Source: an uncultured Propionibacteriaceae bacterium
GTDB lineage: Bacteria; Actinomycetota; Actinomycetes; Propionibacteriales; Propionibacteriaceae
Direction of reading: 5' to 3'
Assembly (NCBI GenBank): GCA_937965785.1
Contig: CALCKT010000004.1
Coordinates: 36,613-100,612, forward strand
Length of the DNA: 64,000 nt
The notes under the pieces were generated by a model. That model did not search any database and had not been told where the DNA came from. It saw only the letters and a list, made by a program, of their open reading frames with translations. Each line of letters begins with the position of its first letter. Positions within the stretch are counted from its first letter, which is position 1. Both the position numbers and the translations under genes were made by a program. Below, piece by piece: positions 1-10,415 of this stretch.

Positions 1-42
1 CGCGTCGACTTCGTTGATGTCGACCGGCCCCGTCGCCGCTGA
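1..42 (+). CDS. 3' end of a KhpA-like KH-domain RNA-binding protein (partial)
   Basis: The first 13 codons run in frame into TGA and encode a tail of the type RVDFVDVDRPRRR. Short actinobacterial KH-domain RNA-binding proteins (KhpA family) end in a similar RVDxVDVD string, and their gene normally sits between rpsP and rimM. Everything upstream is outside the window, so the family call rests on this tail and on gene order only. RimM starts 11 nt downstream, consistent with one ribosome-maturation operon. Confidence 0.6.
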   Translation, partial: RVDFVDVDRPRRR

Positions 43-53
43 ACGGGTCCGCC

Positions 54-572
54 TTGACCGATCTGGTTGAGGTGCTCGTCGGGGTCGTGGGTCGCGCCCA
101 CGGCATCCGCGGCGACGTGTTCATCGATCTGCGTACCGACGAGCCCGGACGCCGGTTCCAACCGGGGTCCGGGCTCCGTCTCGCGTCCGGTGCACAGCTG
201 GTCCTGGAGCGCATCCGCTGGCATCGCGGGAGACTCGTGGTCTCCTTCCGGGGTTACCCGGACAGGACCGCTGTCGAGACGCTTCGCGGCGAACGCCTGT
301 TCGTCGACGTTCCTGCAGATGAGACCCCGAGTGAACCGGAGGAGTACTTCGACCGGCAGCTGATCGGGCTTCGCGCCTTGGACGCCGACGGCCGGCAGGT
401 CGGTGAGATCGTGGAGGTGCTGCACCTACCGGCGCAGGACTGCCTGGCGGTCGAGACCACCCACGGGCGGCGCCTGGTTCCCTTCGTGTCGGCCCTGGTG
501 CCCCGGGTCGATCTCGTGGCGGGGGAGGTGCAGTTCGCTGAAGTGGGTGGACTGTTGGAGGAACTCGAATGA
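54..572 (+). CDS. rimM: 16S rRNA processing protein RimM
   Basis: A 172-residue protein beginning with TTG. RimM binds ribosomal protein S19 and helps mature the head of the 30S subunit. The N-terminal beta-barrel half carries the family signature VGRAHGIRGDV (about residues 11-21). The C-terminal PRC-barrel half carries YFDRQLIGL and the LVPFVSALVPRVDL segment. Length is normal for the family. The TTG start is chosen because the conserved VLVGVVGRAHG block lies just behind it and no better codon is present. The stop overlaps the trmD start in an ATGA arrangement, so translation of the two is probably coupled. Confidence 0.96.
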   Translation: MTDLVEVLVGVVGRAHGIRGDVFIDLRTDEPGRRFQPGSGLRLASGAQLVLERIRWHRGRLVVSFRGYPDRTAVETLRGERLFVDVPADETPSEPEEYFDRQLIGLRALDADGRQVGEIVEVLHLPAQDCLAVETTHGRRLVPFVSALVPRVDLVAGEVQFAEVGGLLEELE

Positions 573-1270
573 GAATCGACGTCATCACGATCTTCCCCGA
601 TTATTTGGCGCCGCTGTCGTTGTCGCTGGTGGGCCGGGCGGTCGAGGCGGGCATCGTCGACCTGGCCATCCACGATCTTCGCTGGTGGACCCACGACCGG
701 CACCACACCACCGACGACACCCCTTACGGCGGGGGCGCCGGCATGGTGATGAAGCCCGAACCCTGGGGCGAGGCCCTGGATGCCATGGAACACCTCAACC
801 CCGCGCCCATGACGGTGGTGGTGCCGACCCCGACGGGCCGGGTGCTGGACCAGGGCCTGGCCCACGAATTGAGCACCCGGGAGAGGCTGGTGTTCGCTTG
901 CGGACGCTACGAGGGCATCGATCAGCGGGTGCTGGACCACTGCGCGGAGAGCTACGACTTCATTGAGGTAAGCCTTGGCGACTATGTCCTGAACGGTGGT
1001 GAAGCAGCGGTGCTGGTCATCACCGAGGCGGTGGTTCGGCTCCTCCCGGGGGTGCTCGGGAACCCGGACTCGCTGGTGGAGGAATCACACGCTCCCGGAC
1101 ACCGGCTGCTGGAATACCCCAACTACACGAAACCCCCCGTCTGGCGGGGCCGTCAGGTGCCTCCCATCCTGTTGTCCGGCAACCACGCGGCCATCGCGGC
1201 ATGGCGTCGGGAACAGGCTCTGGAGCGCACTCGGCAACGCCGCCCGGACCTGCTCGAAGAGGGCACCTGA
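569..1270 (+). CDS. trmD: tRNA (guanine(37)-N1)-methyltransferase TrmD
   Basis: 233 residues starting at the ATG inside the rimM stop (4-nt overlap). TrmD uses S-adenosylmethionine to form m1G37 next to the anticodon of tRNAs reading CNN codons and prevents +1 frameshifting. Visible family features are the N-terminal MRIDVITIFPDYL, the PYGGGAGMVMKPEP loop, and the trefoil-knot SAM-binding stretch around residues 130-160 (SLGDYVLNGGEAA, VRLLPGVLGN). Length fits the family. It closes the rimM-trmD unit; weak hairpins follow at 1303-1325 before sdhC. Confidence 0.97.
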   Translation: MRIDVITIFPDYLAPLSLSLVGRAVEAGIVDLAIHDLRWWTHDRHHTTDDTPYGGGAGMVMKPEPWGEALDAMEHLNPAPMTVVVPTPTGRVLDQGLAHELSTRERLVFACGRYEGIDQRVLDHCAESYDFIEVSLGDYVLNGGEAAVLVITEAVVRLLPGVLGNPDSLVEESHAPGHRLLEYPNYTKPPVWRGRQVPPILLSGNHAAIAAWRREQALERTRQRRPDLLEEGT

Positions 1271-1302
1271 GGGACATATTTTCGTCCCTTCCGGGTAGCG
1301 TA

Positions 1303-1325
1303 AAACCCCTTATGGGCAAGGGTTT
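1303..1325 (+). terminator. weak hairpin between trmD and sdhC
   Basis: AAACCCCTT and AAGGGTTT form an 8-bp stem with one bulge around a loop of about 6 nt, in an AT-richer patch between trmD and sdhC. A T-run (1332-1336) follows 6 nt after the stem rather than directly. It may end the rimM-trmD transcript; it could also lie in the sdhC control region. Confidence 0.35.
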
Positions 1326-1391
1326 GGCGCATTTTTGCGACGGGGCGACCCTTAATCGGACCCGGTGTGCGAAACAACGTCCGAAGGCAGC

Positions 1392-1397
1392 TAGAGT
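1392..1397 (+). promoter_or_regulatory. -10 element of sdhC (leaderless)
   Basis: TAGAGT lies 7 nt before the GTG at 1405, so transcription would begin at or next to the start codon. No clear -35 hexamer is seen. The same spacing recurs at eight other starts in this window, which is the main support. Confidence 0.5.
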
Positions 1398-1404
1398 GAG
1401 CCTC

Positions 1405-2148
1405 GTGGCAACATCACTAACTATCCATCAACGAGCGTTGCGGTCCACGGTCGCCCGGAAGGCCCTGATGGCGGTAACCGGTCTGATCCTGATTGTCTTC
1501 CTGCTCGTGCACATGTACGGCAACTTGAAGATGTTCGTCGGCTACGACTTCGCGGCCAACGCCGGCGCGAACACATACCACGCCTTCGATCACTACGCCC
1601 ACTGGCTGAAGGGCGCCAGCGAGGACGGTGGCATCCTGTACCCGGTCATGCCGGCCGGGCAGTTCATATGGGTGTTCAGGGCGGTGCTGCTCCTGTCCAT
1701 CGTCCTCCACATCTGGTCCGCGGCGACGCTGTCGGCGAAGACCGTCAAGAACCGCGGCAGCAAGTACCAGGTCACCAAACGCCAGGCGCAGACCTACGCG
1801 TCCCGGACCATGCGCTGGGGCGGCGTGATCATCCTGGTGTTCGTGATCTTCCACCTGATCCAGTTCACCGTCGTCCCGGGCTCCCTGGGCGGTAACGGCG
1901 ATCATCCGCACAGCATGGTGATCGCCGGATTCCAGCAATGGTGGATCACCGTGTTCTACGCCGTCTCCATAGCGCTCGTGTGCATGCACATCCGTCACGG
2001 CCTGTGGAGCGCCTTCGCGACGTTGGGTGGGAATCTCTCCGCCAACTCCCGCAAGTGGCTGAACATCATCGCGCTGGTCGTCTCCGTCGTGCTCTACGCC
2101 GGATTCATGATCATGCCCCTTTGTGTCCAGTTCGGAATCCTGAAGTGA
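1405..2148 (+). CDS. sdhC: succinate dehydrogenase / fumarate reductase cytochrome b subunit
   Basis: Membrane anchor of a type-B succinate:menaquinone oxidoreductase, 247 residues. Five hydrophobic helices can be followed, beginning with KALMAVTGLILIVFLLVHMYG, and histidines in or next to helices (for example LLVHMYG, LHIWSA, IFHLIQF, CMHIRHG) are the expected ligands for two b hemes. The fused single-anchor form (cytochrome b558 family) replaces separate SdhC and SdhD. GTG 1405 is chosen because TAGAGT ends 7 nt upstream; GTG 1396 is in frame and has a weak GAAGG, so three extra residues are possible. It heads the sdhCAB operon and nearly abuts sdhA. Confidence 0.93.
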   Translation: MATSLTIHQRALRSTVARKALMAVTGLILIVFLLVHMYGNLKMFVGYDFAANAGANTYHAFDHYAHWLKGASEDGGILYPVMPAGQFIWVFRAVLLLSIVLHIWSAATLSAKTVKNRGSKYQVTKRQAQTYASRTMRWGGVIILVFVIFHLIQFTVVPGSLGGNGDHPHSMVIAGFQQWWITVFYAVSIALVCMHIRHGLWSAFATLGGNLSANSRKWLNIIALVVSVVLYAGFMIMPLCVQFGILK

Positions 2149-2156
2149 GCAGCACC

Positions 2157-4156
<2,000 letters not shown>

Positions 4157-4160
<4 letters not shown>

Positions 4161-4906
4161 AGCTCAAGCTGCGCATCTGGCGCCAGGCCGGCCCCAACTC
4201 GAGGGGTGCGATGGCCGAGTACGACATCGACGGCGTGTCCCCGGACATGTCCTTCCTGGAGATGCTCGACATGCTCAACGAGCAGCTCACGGACGCCAAC
4301 CAGGAACCGGTTGCCTTCGACCATGACTGCCGTGAGGGCATCTGTGGCATGTGTGGTCTCGTGATCAACGGCGTTGCCCACGGCGGTTCCGCAACCACCA
4401 CCTGTCAGCTGCACATGCGTTCCTTCGCTGACGGGGCGACCATCGAGATCGAGCCCTGGCGGGCCGGGGCATTCCCGGTCATCAAGGACCTCGCGGTGGA
4501 TCGCACGGCACTGGACCGGATCGTCCAGTCCGGTGGGTACATCTCCTCCAACACGGGTTCCGCTCCGGATGCCCACGCGACCCCTGCCCCGAAGCGGGAG
4601 TCCGACAAGGCCTTCGACAACGCCACCTGCATCGGCTGCGGTGCCTGCGTGGCTGCCTGCCCGAACAGCTCCGCGATGCTGTTCACCTCGGCGAAGATCA
4701 CCCACCTGGCGATGCTCCCGCAGGGCCAGCCGGAACGCTACCGTCGCGTGAAGGCGATGGTCGCCCAGCACGACGAAGAGGGCTTCGGCAACTGCACCAA
4801 CATCGGGGAGTGCTCCGCGGTCTGCCCGAAGGGCATCCCGCTGGAGTCCATTTCCCAGCTGAACCGCGACCTCATCAAGTCGCTGTTCAAGGGCGACGGC
4901 AAGTAG
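4157..4906 (+). CDS. sdhB: succinate dehydrogenase / fumarate reductase iron-sulfur subunit
   Basis: 249 residues starting at a GTG that overlaps the sdhA stop (GTGA). It passes electrons from FAD to the membrane hemes through three clusters. The [2Fe-2S] cysteines are in DCREGICGMCG and a later Cys in TTTCQLH. The ferredoxin-like region has CIGCGACVAACPNSS and CTNIGECSAVCPKGI for the [4Fe-4S] and [3Fe-4S] clusters. Length and cysteine layout are those of SdhB from type-B complexes. It ends the operon, and a GC-rich hairpin follows at 4946-4975. Confidence 0.96.
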
Positions 4907-4945
4907 GAGACCGGGTCTCACCGAACCGTCAGCTCAAGCCACCCG

Positions 4946-4975
4946 CGTGGGGCGTCCGGGAACGGGCGCCCCACG
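4946..4975 (+). terminator. hairpin after sdhB
   Basis: CGTGGGGCG and CGCCCCACG form a perfect 9-bp stem around a 12-nt loop about 40 nt after the sdhB stop. No T-run follows, so this is a plausible but not classic terminator. Confidence 0.55.
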
Positions 4976-5011
4976 TCGGCTACTGGAGATCCGGCATCGC
5001 CACGCCTCTTG

Positions 5012-5020
5012 TGGCATAAT
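5012..5020 (+). promoter_or_regulatory. extended -10 promoter of rplS
   Basis: TGGCATAAT matches an extended -10 (TGN plus a TATAAT-like hexamer) in an otherwise GC-rich intergenic stretch. A start near 5027 would give rplS a 5' leader of about 110 nt. That leader is GC-rich and could fold; no known ribosomal-protein leader motif was recognised. Confidence 0.45.
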
Positions 5021-5138
5021 TGTCAGCCGCTGCCCAACAGGGCGGTCCGCTCAGTTCCGGCTCCTGCCACAGGGGGACAGTCCGGGACGCGGCGAGGAAA
5101 CGACTACCGCGGTGACCTGTGGCACTGACGAGGACACC

Positions 5139-5489
5139 ATGACCAATCCGTTGATCAAGGCCGTTGACCAGGCCTCCCTGCGTCCAGACATCCCCGAGTT
5201 CCGTCCCGGCGATTCGGTGCGTGTTCACGTGCGGGTAATCGAGGGCGGCCGATCCCGTATCCAGGTGTTCGCCGGCGTCGTGATCGCCCGCAACGCCAGT
5301 GGCGTGCAGGAGGCCTTCACGGTTCGCAAGATAAGCCTCGGCGTGGGCGTGGAACGCACCTTCCCGCTTCACAGCCCCATCATCGAGAAAATCGAGGTGG
5401 AACGCCGCGGTGACGTGCGGCGCGCCAAGCTGTACTACCTGCGTGGTCTGCGCGGCAAGGCCGCCAGGATCAAGGAAAAGCGCGCCTGA
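5139..5489 (+). CDS. rplS: 50S ribosomal protein L19
   Basis: 116 residues, the normal length for L19, which sits at the 30S-50S interface. The RPGDSVRVHVRVIEGGRSRIQVFAGVVI segment (split here over residues 24-52), the GVGVERTFPLHSP block and the C-terminal RRAKLYYLRGLRGKAARIKE are family hallmarks. ATG 5139 is preceded by GAGG at a good distance; longer in-frame readings upstream lack L19 similarity. rplS normally follows trmD; here sdhCAB lies between them, so it has its own promoter and terminator. Confidence 0.97.
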   Translation: MTNPLIKAVDQASLRPDIPEFRPGDSVRVHVRVIEGGRSRIQVFAGVVIARNASGVQEAFTVRKISLGVGVERTFPLHSPIIEKIEVERRGDVRRAKLYYLRGLRGKAARIKEKRA

Positions 5490-5501
5490 GCGCGTTTGTT
5501 T

Positions 5502-5549
5502 GGCCCGCGCCTGTAGGGTGAGACCCGGCGGCGCGGGCCGTTTGTTTTT
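5502..5549 (+). terminator. rho-independent terminator of rplS
   Basis: GGCCCGCGC (5502-5510) pairs perfectly with GCGCGGGCC (5531-5539), followed by GTTTGTTTTT. This is a classic intrinsic terminator. It lies just upstream of the lepB ribosome binding site. Confidence 0.85.
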
Positions 5550-5567
5550 CTCAGGAAGGCGATTGCG

Positions 5568-6353
5568 TTGGAAAACACCGAGGAATCCAGCACCGGGGTC
5601 GCGCAGGAGAAACCACGGTCCTTCAACCGAAGGTTTTTCAGTGGGGTTGGGGAGATCGCCATCATCCTCGTCGGTGCGCTCCTGATCTCCACCTTGCTGC
5701 GGGGCTTCGTCGCCCAGATGTTCAGCATCCCGAGCGGCAGCATGGAAAACACCCTCAAGGTGGGGGACAGGGTACTGGTCGCCAAGTTCGGGGGATTCCA
5801 GCGCGGCGATGTCGTGGTCTTCGAGGATCCCGCGCACTGGCTCTCGGGCCCGCAACCTGAACGCACACCAGCGGAGCAGGTCCTCGAGTTCATCGGGGTC
5901 CTGCCGAACTCCGGCGCGGGATATCTCATCAAACGCGTGATCGGCATGCCCGGGGACCGGGTGGCCTGCTGCACGGCGGCGGGGGCGGTGACCGTGAACG
6001 GGGAGGCGCTGGACGAGTCGCAATACCTGTACTCCGAGAACGGGGTCCAGGTGGCCCCCTCGACCATGTCGTTCGACGTAATCGTTCCCGCCGGTCACAT
6101 ATTCGTGCTGGGGGACCACCGGAACGCGTCAGCGGATTCCCGCTGCCACCTGAGGGACACCCGGGACGGCAGGAAGGCCGGATCGGCTGCGTTCGTGCCA
6201 ACGAACAAAGTGGTTGGGGCGGCGGTGGCCGTCGTGGCGCCGCTGGACAGATTGTCGACCTTCCATGTGCCGGATACCTACGCGAAGGTCCCAGCGCCCG
6301 AGCAGGAGGCACCCGCGGAACCCACCATCATCGAGGCCCCGGCAGGGTGTTGA
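5568..6353 (+). CDS. lepB: signal peptidase I
   Basis: 261-residue membrane serine protease that removes Sec/Tat signal peptides outside the membrane. One transmembrane helix (about residues 29-45) precedes the catalytic domain. The nucleophile is Ser58 in IPSGSMENTL and the general base is Lys122 in YLIKRVIGMPGD. The later boxes VPAGHIFVLGDHRNASADSR are also present. The TTG start at 5568 has AGGAAGG 8-9 nt upstream. It follows the rplS terminator and precedes rnhB with a 7-nt overlap, an order common in Actinobacteria. Confidence 0.96.
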   Translation: MENTEESSTGVAQEKPRSFNRRFFSGVGEIAIILVGALLISTLLRGFVAQMFSIPSGSMENTLKVGDRVLVAKFGGFQRGDVVVFEDPAHWLSGPQPERTPAEQVLEFIGVLPNSGAGYLIKRVIGMPGDRVACCTAAGAVTVNGEALDESQYLYSENGVQVAPSTMSFDVIVPAGHIFVLGDHRNASADSRCHLRDTRDGRKAGSAAFVPTNKVVGAAVAVVAPLDRLSTFHVPDTYAKVPAPEQEAPAEPTIIEAPAGC

Positions 6354-6961
6354 CCGGCGCCCACGCATATGAGGCCGCCCTGACGGCAGCGGGTTTCGGC
6401 CCGGTCGCGGGGGCGGACGAGGCGGGGCGCGGAGCCTGCGCCGGGCCGCTGGTGGCGGCTGCCGTGATCCTGGACCCCGCCCGCCCTGTGGAGGGGCTCG
6501 ACGACTCCAAGACGCTCAGCCCGAAACGCAGGGCCGGGCTCTGCGAACTGATATTGGAACGCGCCATGGCGGTTGCCTGGACCCGTGTCGAACCCGCCGA
6601 ATGCGACGCGCTGGGGATGCACGAGGCCGATCTGCAGGGGCTTCGCAGGGCCGTGGCCCGGCTGGGGGTCAGGCCCGGGTTCGTCCTGACCGACGGCTTC
6701 CCGGTGAGCGGCCTGGGAACGCCGGGGCTGGGTATCTGGAAGGGGGACAAGGTGTCGGCCTGCATCAGCGCCGCGTCCATCGTCGCAAAGGTCCAGCGCG
6801 ACGCGATCATGGTCGCCTACGAACGGGAATACCCCGGCTATGGTCTCGCCGTGCACAAGGGATACTGCACCACAGCCCACAAGAAAGCCCTGGAACGGCT
6901 CGGGCCGAGCCCCATCCACCGTCTCAGCTACGCCTGCGTACCCGATGCGGCTAGAGTGTGA
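6347..6961 (+). CDS. rnhB: ribonuclease HII
   Basis: 204 residues. RNase HII cuts RNA in RNA-DNA hybrids and starts removal of single ribonucleotides from DNA. The active-site motif GADEAGRGACAGPLVAAA (Asp24, Glu25) is intact, as are DDSKTLSPKRR, the LTDGFPV region and the SIVAKVQRDAIM helix. The GTG start at 6347 overlaps the lepB stop; a TTG at 6350 is equally placed. Length is normal. Confidence 0.95.
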   Translation: MLTGAHAYEAALTAAGFGPVAGADEAGRGACAGPLVAAAVILDPARPVEGLDDSKTLSPKRRAGLCELILERAMAVAWTRVEPAECDALGMHEADLQGLRRAVARLGVRPGFVLTDGFPVSGLGTPGLGIWKGDKVSACISAASIVAKVQRDAIMVAYEREYPGYGLAVHKGYCTTAHKKALERLGPSPIHRLSYACVPDAARV

Positions 6962-6967
6962 GGCACC

Positions 6968-7279
6968 ATGAGCACGGAAGACCTGGAACAGTACGAGAGC
7001 AAGCTGGAGCTTGACCTCTACCACGAGTACAAGGACGTAGTCAGCATCTTCACGTATGCCGTGGAGACCGAGAGACGGTTCTACCTGTGCAACGCTGTCG
7101 ACCTGAAGGTTCGTACCGAGGGCAGCGATGTCTACTACGAGGTGTCCATGGGGGACGCCTGGGTCTGGGACATGTACCGGCCCGCCAGGTTCGTGAAGAG
7201 CGCAAAGGTCCTGACCTTCCGTGACGTCTCGATCGAGGAGATCACCCACTCCGATTTCCCGGTTCCCAACCAGACCTAG
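6968..7279 (+). CDS. DUF2469 family protein
   Basis: 103-residue acidic protein beginning MSTEDLEQYESKLELDLYHE. It belongs to DUF2469, a small family restricted to Actinobacteria and regularly found between rnhB and yraN. No catalytic motif, signal peptide or membrane segment is visible, and it has many acidic and aromatic residues. Function is unknown. ATG 6968 lies 10 nt after a TAGAGT that could be a -10 element, so it may have its own short-leader transcript in addition to rnhB read-through. Confidence 0.9.
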   Translation: MSTEDLEQYESKLELDLYHEYKDVVSIFTYAVETERRFYLCNAVDLKVRTEGSDVYYEVSMGDAWVWDMYRPARFVKSAKVLTFRDVSIEEITHSDFPVPNQT

Positions 7280-7402
7280 GTTCTGTTCTCCGCCGGACCC
7301 CCCGTCTGGGTGATTTCTTCAGGGGTCTCGCGGGGAGAAGGTCCTGTGGAAATAGTTCGCGGGACCGGCTTCCTGCCCAGAGTGTGGGCAGGAGGTGATC
7401 TT

Positions 7403-7777
7403 GTGGTTGTTCGTGGAAAAACCCGGGCGATCGGCCGGATCGGGGAGGAACACGCAGTTGAGCATCTGATCGGTCTCGGATGGCAGGTGCTTGACCGCAA
7501 CTGGCGGTGCAACGAGGGTGAGCTCGACATCATCGCCCACGACCCGCACGCCGGGGCGCTGGTGTTCATCGAGGTGAAGTGCCGTTCGGGACTCGGTTTC
7601 GGGGATCCCCTCGAAGCGATCACGTGGCGCAAACGCAGCAAACTCCGGCAACTCAGCCTGTTGTGGCTCGCTGAGCACAGGATCCGGGCGGACCGGTTGC
7701 GCATCGATGCCGTCGGGGTGCTGCTGCGTCCCGGACGAGAACCCGTTGTCAACCACGTCCGGGGGATCGAGGAATGA
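7403..7777 (+). CDS. YraN family protein (UPF0102, nuclease-like fold)
   Basis: 124 residues. The family has an endonuclease-like fold: here GRIGEEHAVEHLIGLGWQVLDRNWRC, GELDIIAHD and LVFIEVKCRS give the E...D...EVK pattern of Holliday-junction-resolvase-like enzymes. Biochemical function is not firmly established. The start is GTG 7403, because a near-perfect AGGAGGTGAT lies directly upstream. Longer in-frame readings from 7310 include non-conserved sequence. It overlaps comM by 4 nt (ATGA), so the two are probably co-translated. Confidence 0.92.
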   Translation: MVVRGKTRAIGRIGEEHAVEHLIGLGWQVLDRNWRCNEGELDIIAHDPHAGALVFIEVKCRSGLGFGDPLEAITWRKRSKLRQLSLLWLAEHRIRADRLRIDAVGVLLRPGREPVVNHVRGIEE

Positions 7778-9309
7778 GCACCGCATCGGCCTGGTCCGTG
7801 GCGCTCAATGGGCTCGACGGGGCGATGGTGGAGGTCGAGGTGGCCGAGGGAGGCGGCCTGCCCCGCACCGTGCTCGTCGGCCTGCCGGATGCGGCGCTCT
7901 CGCAGGCGAAGGAACGGGTCCGGGCGGCCGTGACGGGGGCCGGCCTGCCGTGGCCCAACGGGTTGGTGACCATCAACCTCTCCCCGGCAAACCTGCCGAA
8001 GACCGGCACCCATTACGATCTGGCCATAGCGACGGCCGCCCTGGCCGCCATCGAAAAGGTACCGGTGGAGGCCGCCCGGAACCACGTGTGTCTGGGAGAG
8101 CTGGGACTGGACGGCAGGCTGCGCAGGGTCCCCGGAATCCTGCCTGCGGTGCTGGCCGCCGTGCGGAGCGGATTCGACAAGGTGATCGTCCCGGCCAGTC
8201 AGGAGGCCGAGGCCTCGCTGGTGCCCGGGATCACGGTTTGGGCCGTCGGTCACCTGAAGGACCTCGTCGCCGTGCTGAACGGGGAACCGCCATCGGGTGG
8301 CTGGGAACTTCCCGTCGAGGAGGACACGAATCCCCGGCAGCGGCCCCCGCTGGACTTCCGGGATGTGCGTGGGCATCTCGATGGCCGCTGGGTCATGGAG
8401 GTGGCGGCTGCGGGGAGGCATCACGTGTTCCTGCACGGCGCCCCGGGGGTCGGAAAGACCATGCTCGCGGCCAGGCTGACCAGCATCCTGCCCTGTCTCG
8501 ACGGTGAGGAGGCGGTTGAGGTATCGGCCCTGCACTCGCTTGCCGGGATGGATCTCAGCGGGGGTTTGCTGATCGAACCGCCGTACGCGGATCCGCACCA
8601 CTCATCCTCCCCGGCCTCGATAATCGGTGGGGGAGCGCGACTGGTGCGTCCCGGATCCATCTCCCTGGCCCACCGGGGAGTGCTGTTTCTCGACGAGGCC
8701 CCCGAGTTCGGGGCGCGCATCCTTGACGCGTTGCGTACCCCACTCGAGTCCGGGTGGGTCACCATAGGCAGGGCGGCCGTGCAGGTGCGCTACCCGGCAC
8801 GATTCCAACTGGTGCTGGCGGCGAACCCTTGCCCTTGCGGTTTCCACGGGGTGACGGGCCGCGAATGCCGCTGTTCTCCCATGACGGTGCGGAGGTACCA
8901 GGAACGGTTGTCGGGGCCGATCATGGACCGAATCGACATCCGGCATCACATGCTGCCGCAGCATCGTTCCTTCCTGGGCGGAGCCTTGGAACAACCCGAG
9001 TCCAGCGCGGGGATCGCTGCGCGTGTTCTGGAGGCGCGGGAAAGACAGGCGGGGCGGCTTCGGAACACGCCCTGGCGGACGAACGGTGAGGTGTCCGGCC
9101 CGTGGCTGCGTTCGCACCTGCCCCTGCCGGAGGATCCGTCACCCCTGGAACGGGCTTTGAACCGTGGCCTGCTGAGCGCCCGTGGCGTGGACAAGGTGCT
9201 GCGACTGGCGTGGACCGTTGCCGACCTGGCCGGGGAGGAGCGGATATCGGCGGCCTCCCTGCGTGTGGCCATGCAGTTGAGGCAGGGCGCATTCCAGGAG
9301 GCTGCGTGA
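7774..9309 (+). CDS. comM: YifB/ComM family Mg-chelatase-like AAA+ ATPase
   Basis: 511 residues. The N-terminal ChlI-like lobe shows VEVEVAEGGGLPRTVLVGLPDAAL split over residues 19-42 and VTINLSPANLPKTGTHYDLAIA. The AAA+ core has Walker A GAPGVGKT at 222-229 and Walker B GVLFLDEAPEF near residue 300. A zinc-ribbon-like CPCGFHG...ECRCSP follows, with a C-terminal Mg_chelatase_C domain. In naturally competent bacteria ComM is a helicase that promotes branch migration of integrating DNA. Position between yraN and dprA supports a transformation or recombination role. Confidence 0.94.
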   Translation: MSTASAWSVALNGLDGAMVEVEVAEGGGLPRTVLVGLPDAALSQAKERVRAAVTGAGLPWPNGLVTINLSPANLPKTGTHYDLAIATAALAAIEKVPVEAARNHVCLGELGLDGRLRRVPGILPAVLAAVRSGFDKVIVPASQEAEASLVPGITVWAVGHLKDLVAVLNGEPPSGGWELPVEEDTNPRQRPPLDFRDVRGHLDGRWVMEVAAAGRHHVFLHGAPGVGKTMLAARLTSILPCLDGEEAVEVSALHSLAGMDLSGGLLIEPPYADPHHSSSPASIIGGGARLVRPGSISLAHRGVLFLDEAPEFGARILDALRTPLESGWVTIGRAAVQVRYPARFQLVLAANPCPCGFHGVTGRECRCSPMTVRRYQERLSGPIMDRIDIRHHMLPQHRSFLGGALEQPESSAGIAARVLEARERQAGRLRNTPWRTNGEVSGPWLRSHLPLPEDPSPLERALNRGLLSARGVDKVLRLAWTVADLAGEERISAASLRVAMQLRQGAFQEAA

Positions 9310-10415
9310 TGGATACCGCGGAACGCAGGGCCCGAATGGCCCTGTGTGCACTTCAGGTCGCCGCTGATCCGAGGCTTGCCCATCTCGTCGAGACCCACGG
9401 GGCCCGGGAAGTGTGGGAAACCATCCGGCGGCAGGGCGAATCCACATCCCTGGGGCGCCGTGCGCAGGGGGTTGATCCAGAGAAGTTGGAAGCCGCAACC
9501 ACCCGAAGCGGTGCCTGTTTCCTCGTTCCCGGGGACGAGTTCTGGCCCGGAGCCCTCGCCGATCTCGGGACTTGCCAGCTGGGGGACCAGGGCGGGCAGC
9601 CGCTGGGGTTGTGGGTCGCGGGAAACCCTGAGTTGTTGATGATGCCGCGGGCCGTGGCGGTTGTCGGGGCCCGGGCGGCCACCAGCTACGGCCTGCAAGT
9701 GGCGGAAGAACTGGCGGCCGACCTCAGCGCCTCCGGCTGGCTGGTGGTCTCCGGACTGGCCTTCGGGATCGACAGCGCCGCCCACCGTGGCGCGCTGGGG
9801 GCGGGAGGCCCGACCCTGGCCGTGATGGCGACCGGGGTGGACAAGACCTATCCAGCCAGCCATCACGGGCTTCGGAACCAGATCCAGGCCACCGGCGCCG
9901 TCATCACGGAGCTGGCTCCGGGCATCCATCCGCTGCGAGCCAGTTTCCTCGGGCGGAACCGGCTGATAGCGGCCCTCGGAAGCGGCACCGTGGTTGTGGA
10001 GGCGGGAGCCCGTTCCGGGGCGAGGAACACCATCTCCTGGGCGGCGGAGCTGGGTCGTGTGGCCATGGCGGTTCCCGGGCCGGTCACGTCGTCGCTGTCC
10101 GTGACCCCGCATCATCTGATCCGGGAATCAATTGCCACACTCGTCACCTCGGCCACGGACGTGACCGCCCTGCTGTCCCCTCTGGGGTTTCAGGAAGAAC
10201 TTCCGCTGCGGGGAGAGGAGCGGCCCATCGATTCCCTTCCCGTCCCCCTCAGATCCGTCAGGGAGGCCGTCCCCGTGGGAACGACGGTGGGGGCCTCGGA
10301 ACTGGCGGTAGCAACCGGGATGACGGTGCCCGAGGTGATCGCCGCGGCCGCGGAACTCACCGAACTGGGCTGGCTCGAGGACACTGGGCCGGGATGGCGA
10401 CTGCCCGGGGGATGA
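9309..10415 (+). CDS. dprA: DNA-processing protein DprA
   Basis: 368 residues. DprA loads RecA on incoming single-stranded DNA. The Rossmann-like DNA_processg_A core is clear: VAVVGARAATSYGLQVAEELAADL, VVSGLAFGIDSAAHRGAL, and the later GTVVVEAGARSGARNTISWA. A short N-terminal helical region and a C-terminal winged-helix-like domain (about residues 300-368) flank it. ATG 9309 is inside the comM stop (TGATG), giving tight coupling. A hairpin at 10512-10548 lies about 100 nt after the stop. Confidence 0.95.
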   Translation: MDTAERRARMALCALQVAADPRLAHLVETHGAREVWETIRRQGESTSLGRRAQGVDPEKLEAATTRSGACFLVPGDEFWPGALADLGTCQLGDQGGQPLGLWVAGNPELLMMPRAVAVVGARAATSYGLQVAEELAADLSASGWLVVSGLAFGIDSAAHRGALGAGGPTLAVMATGVDKTYPASHHGLRNQIQATGAVITELAPGIHPLRASFLGRNRLIAALGSGTVVVEAGARSGARNTISWAAELGRVAMAVPGPVTSSLSVTPHHLIRESIATLVTSATDVTALLSPLGFQEELPLRGEERPIDSLPVPLRSVREAVPVGTTVGASELAVATGMTVPEVIAAAAELTELGWLEDTGPGWRLPGG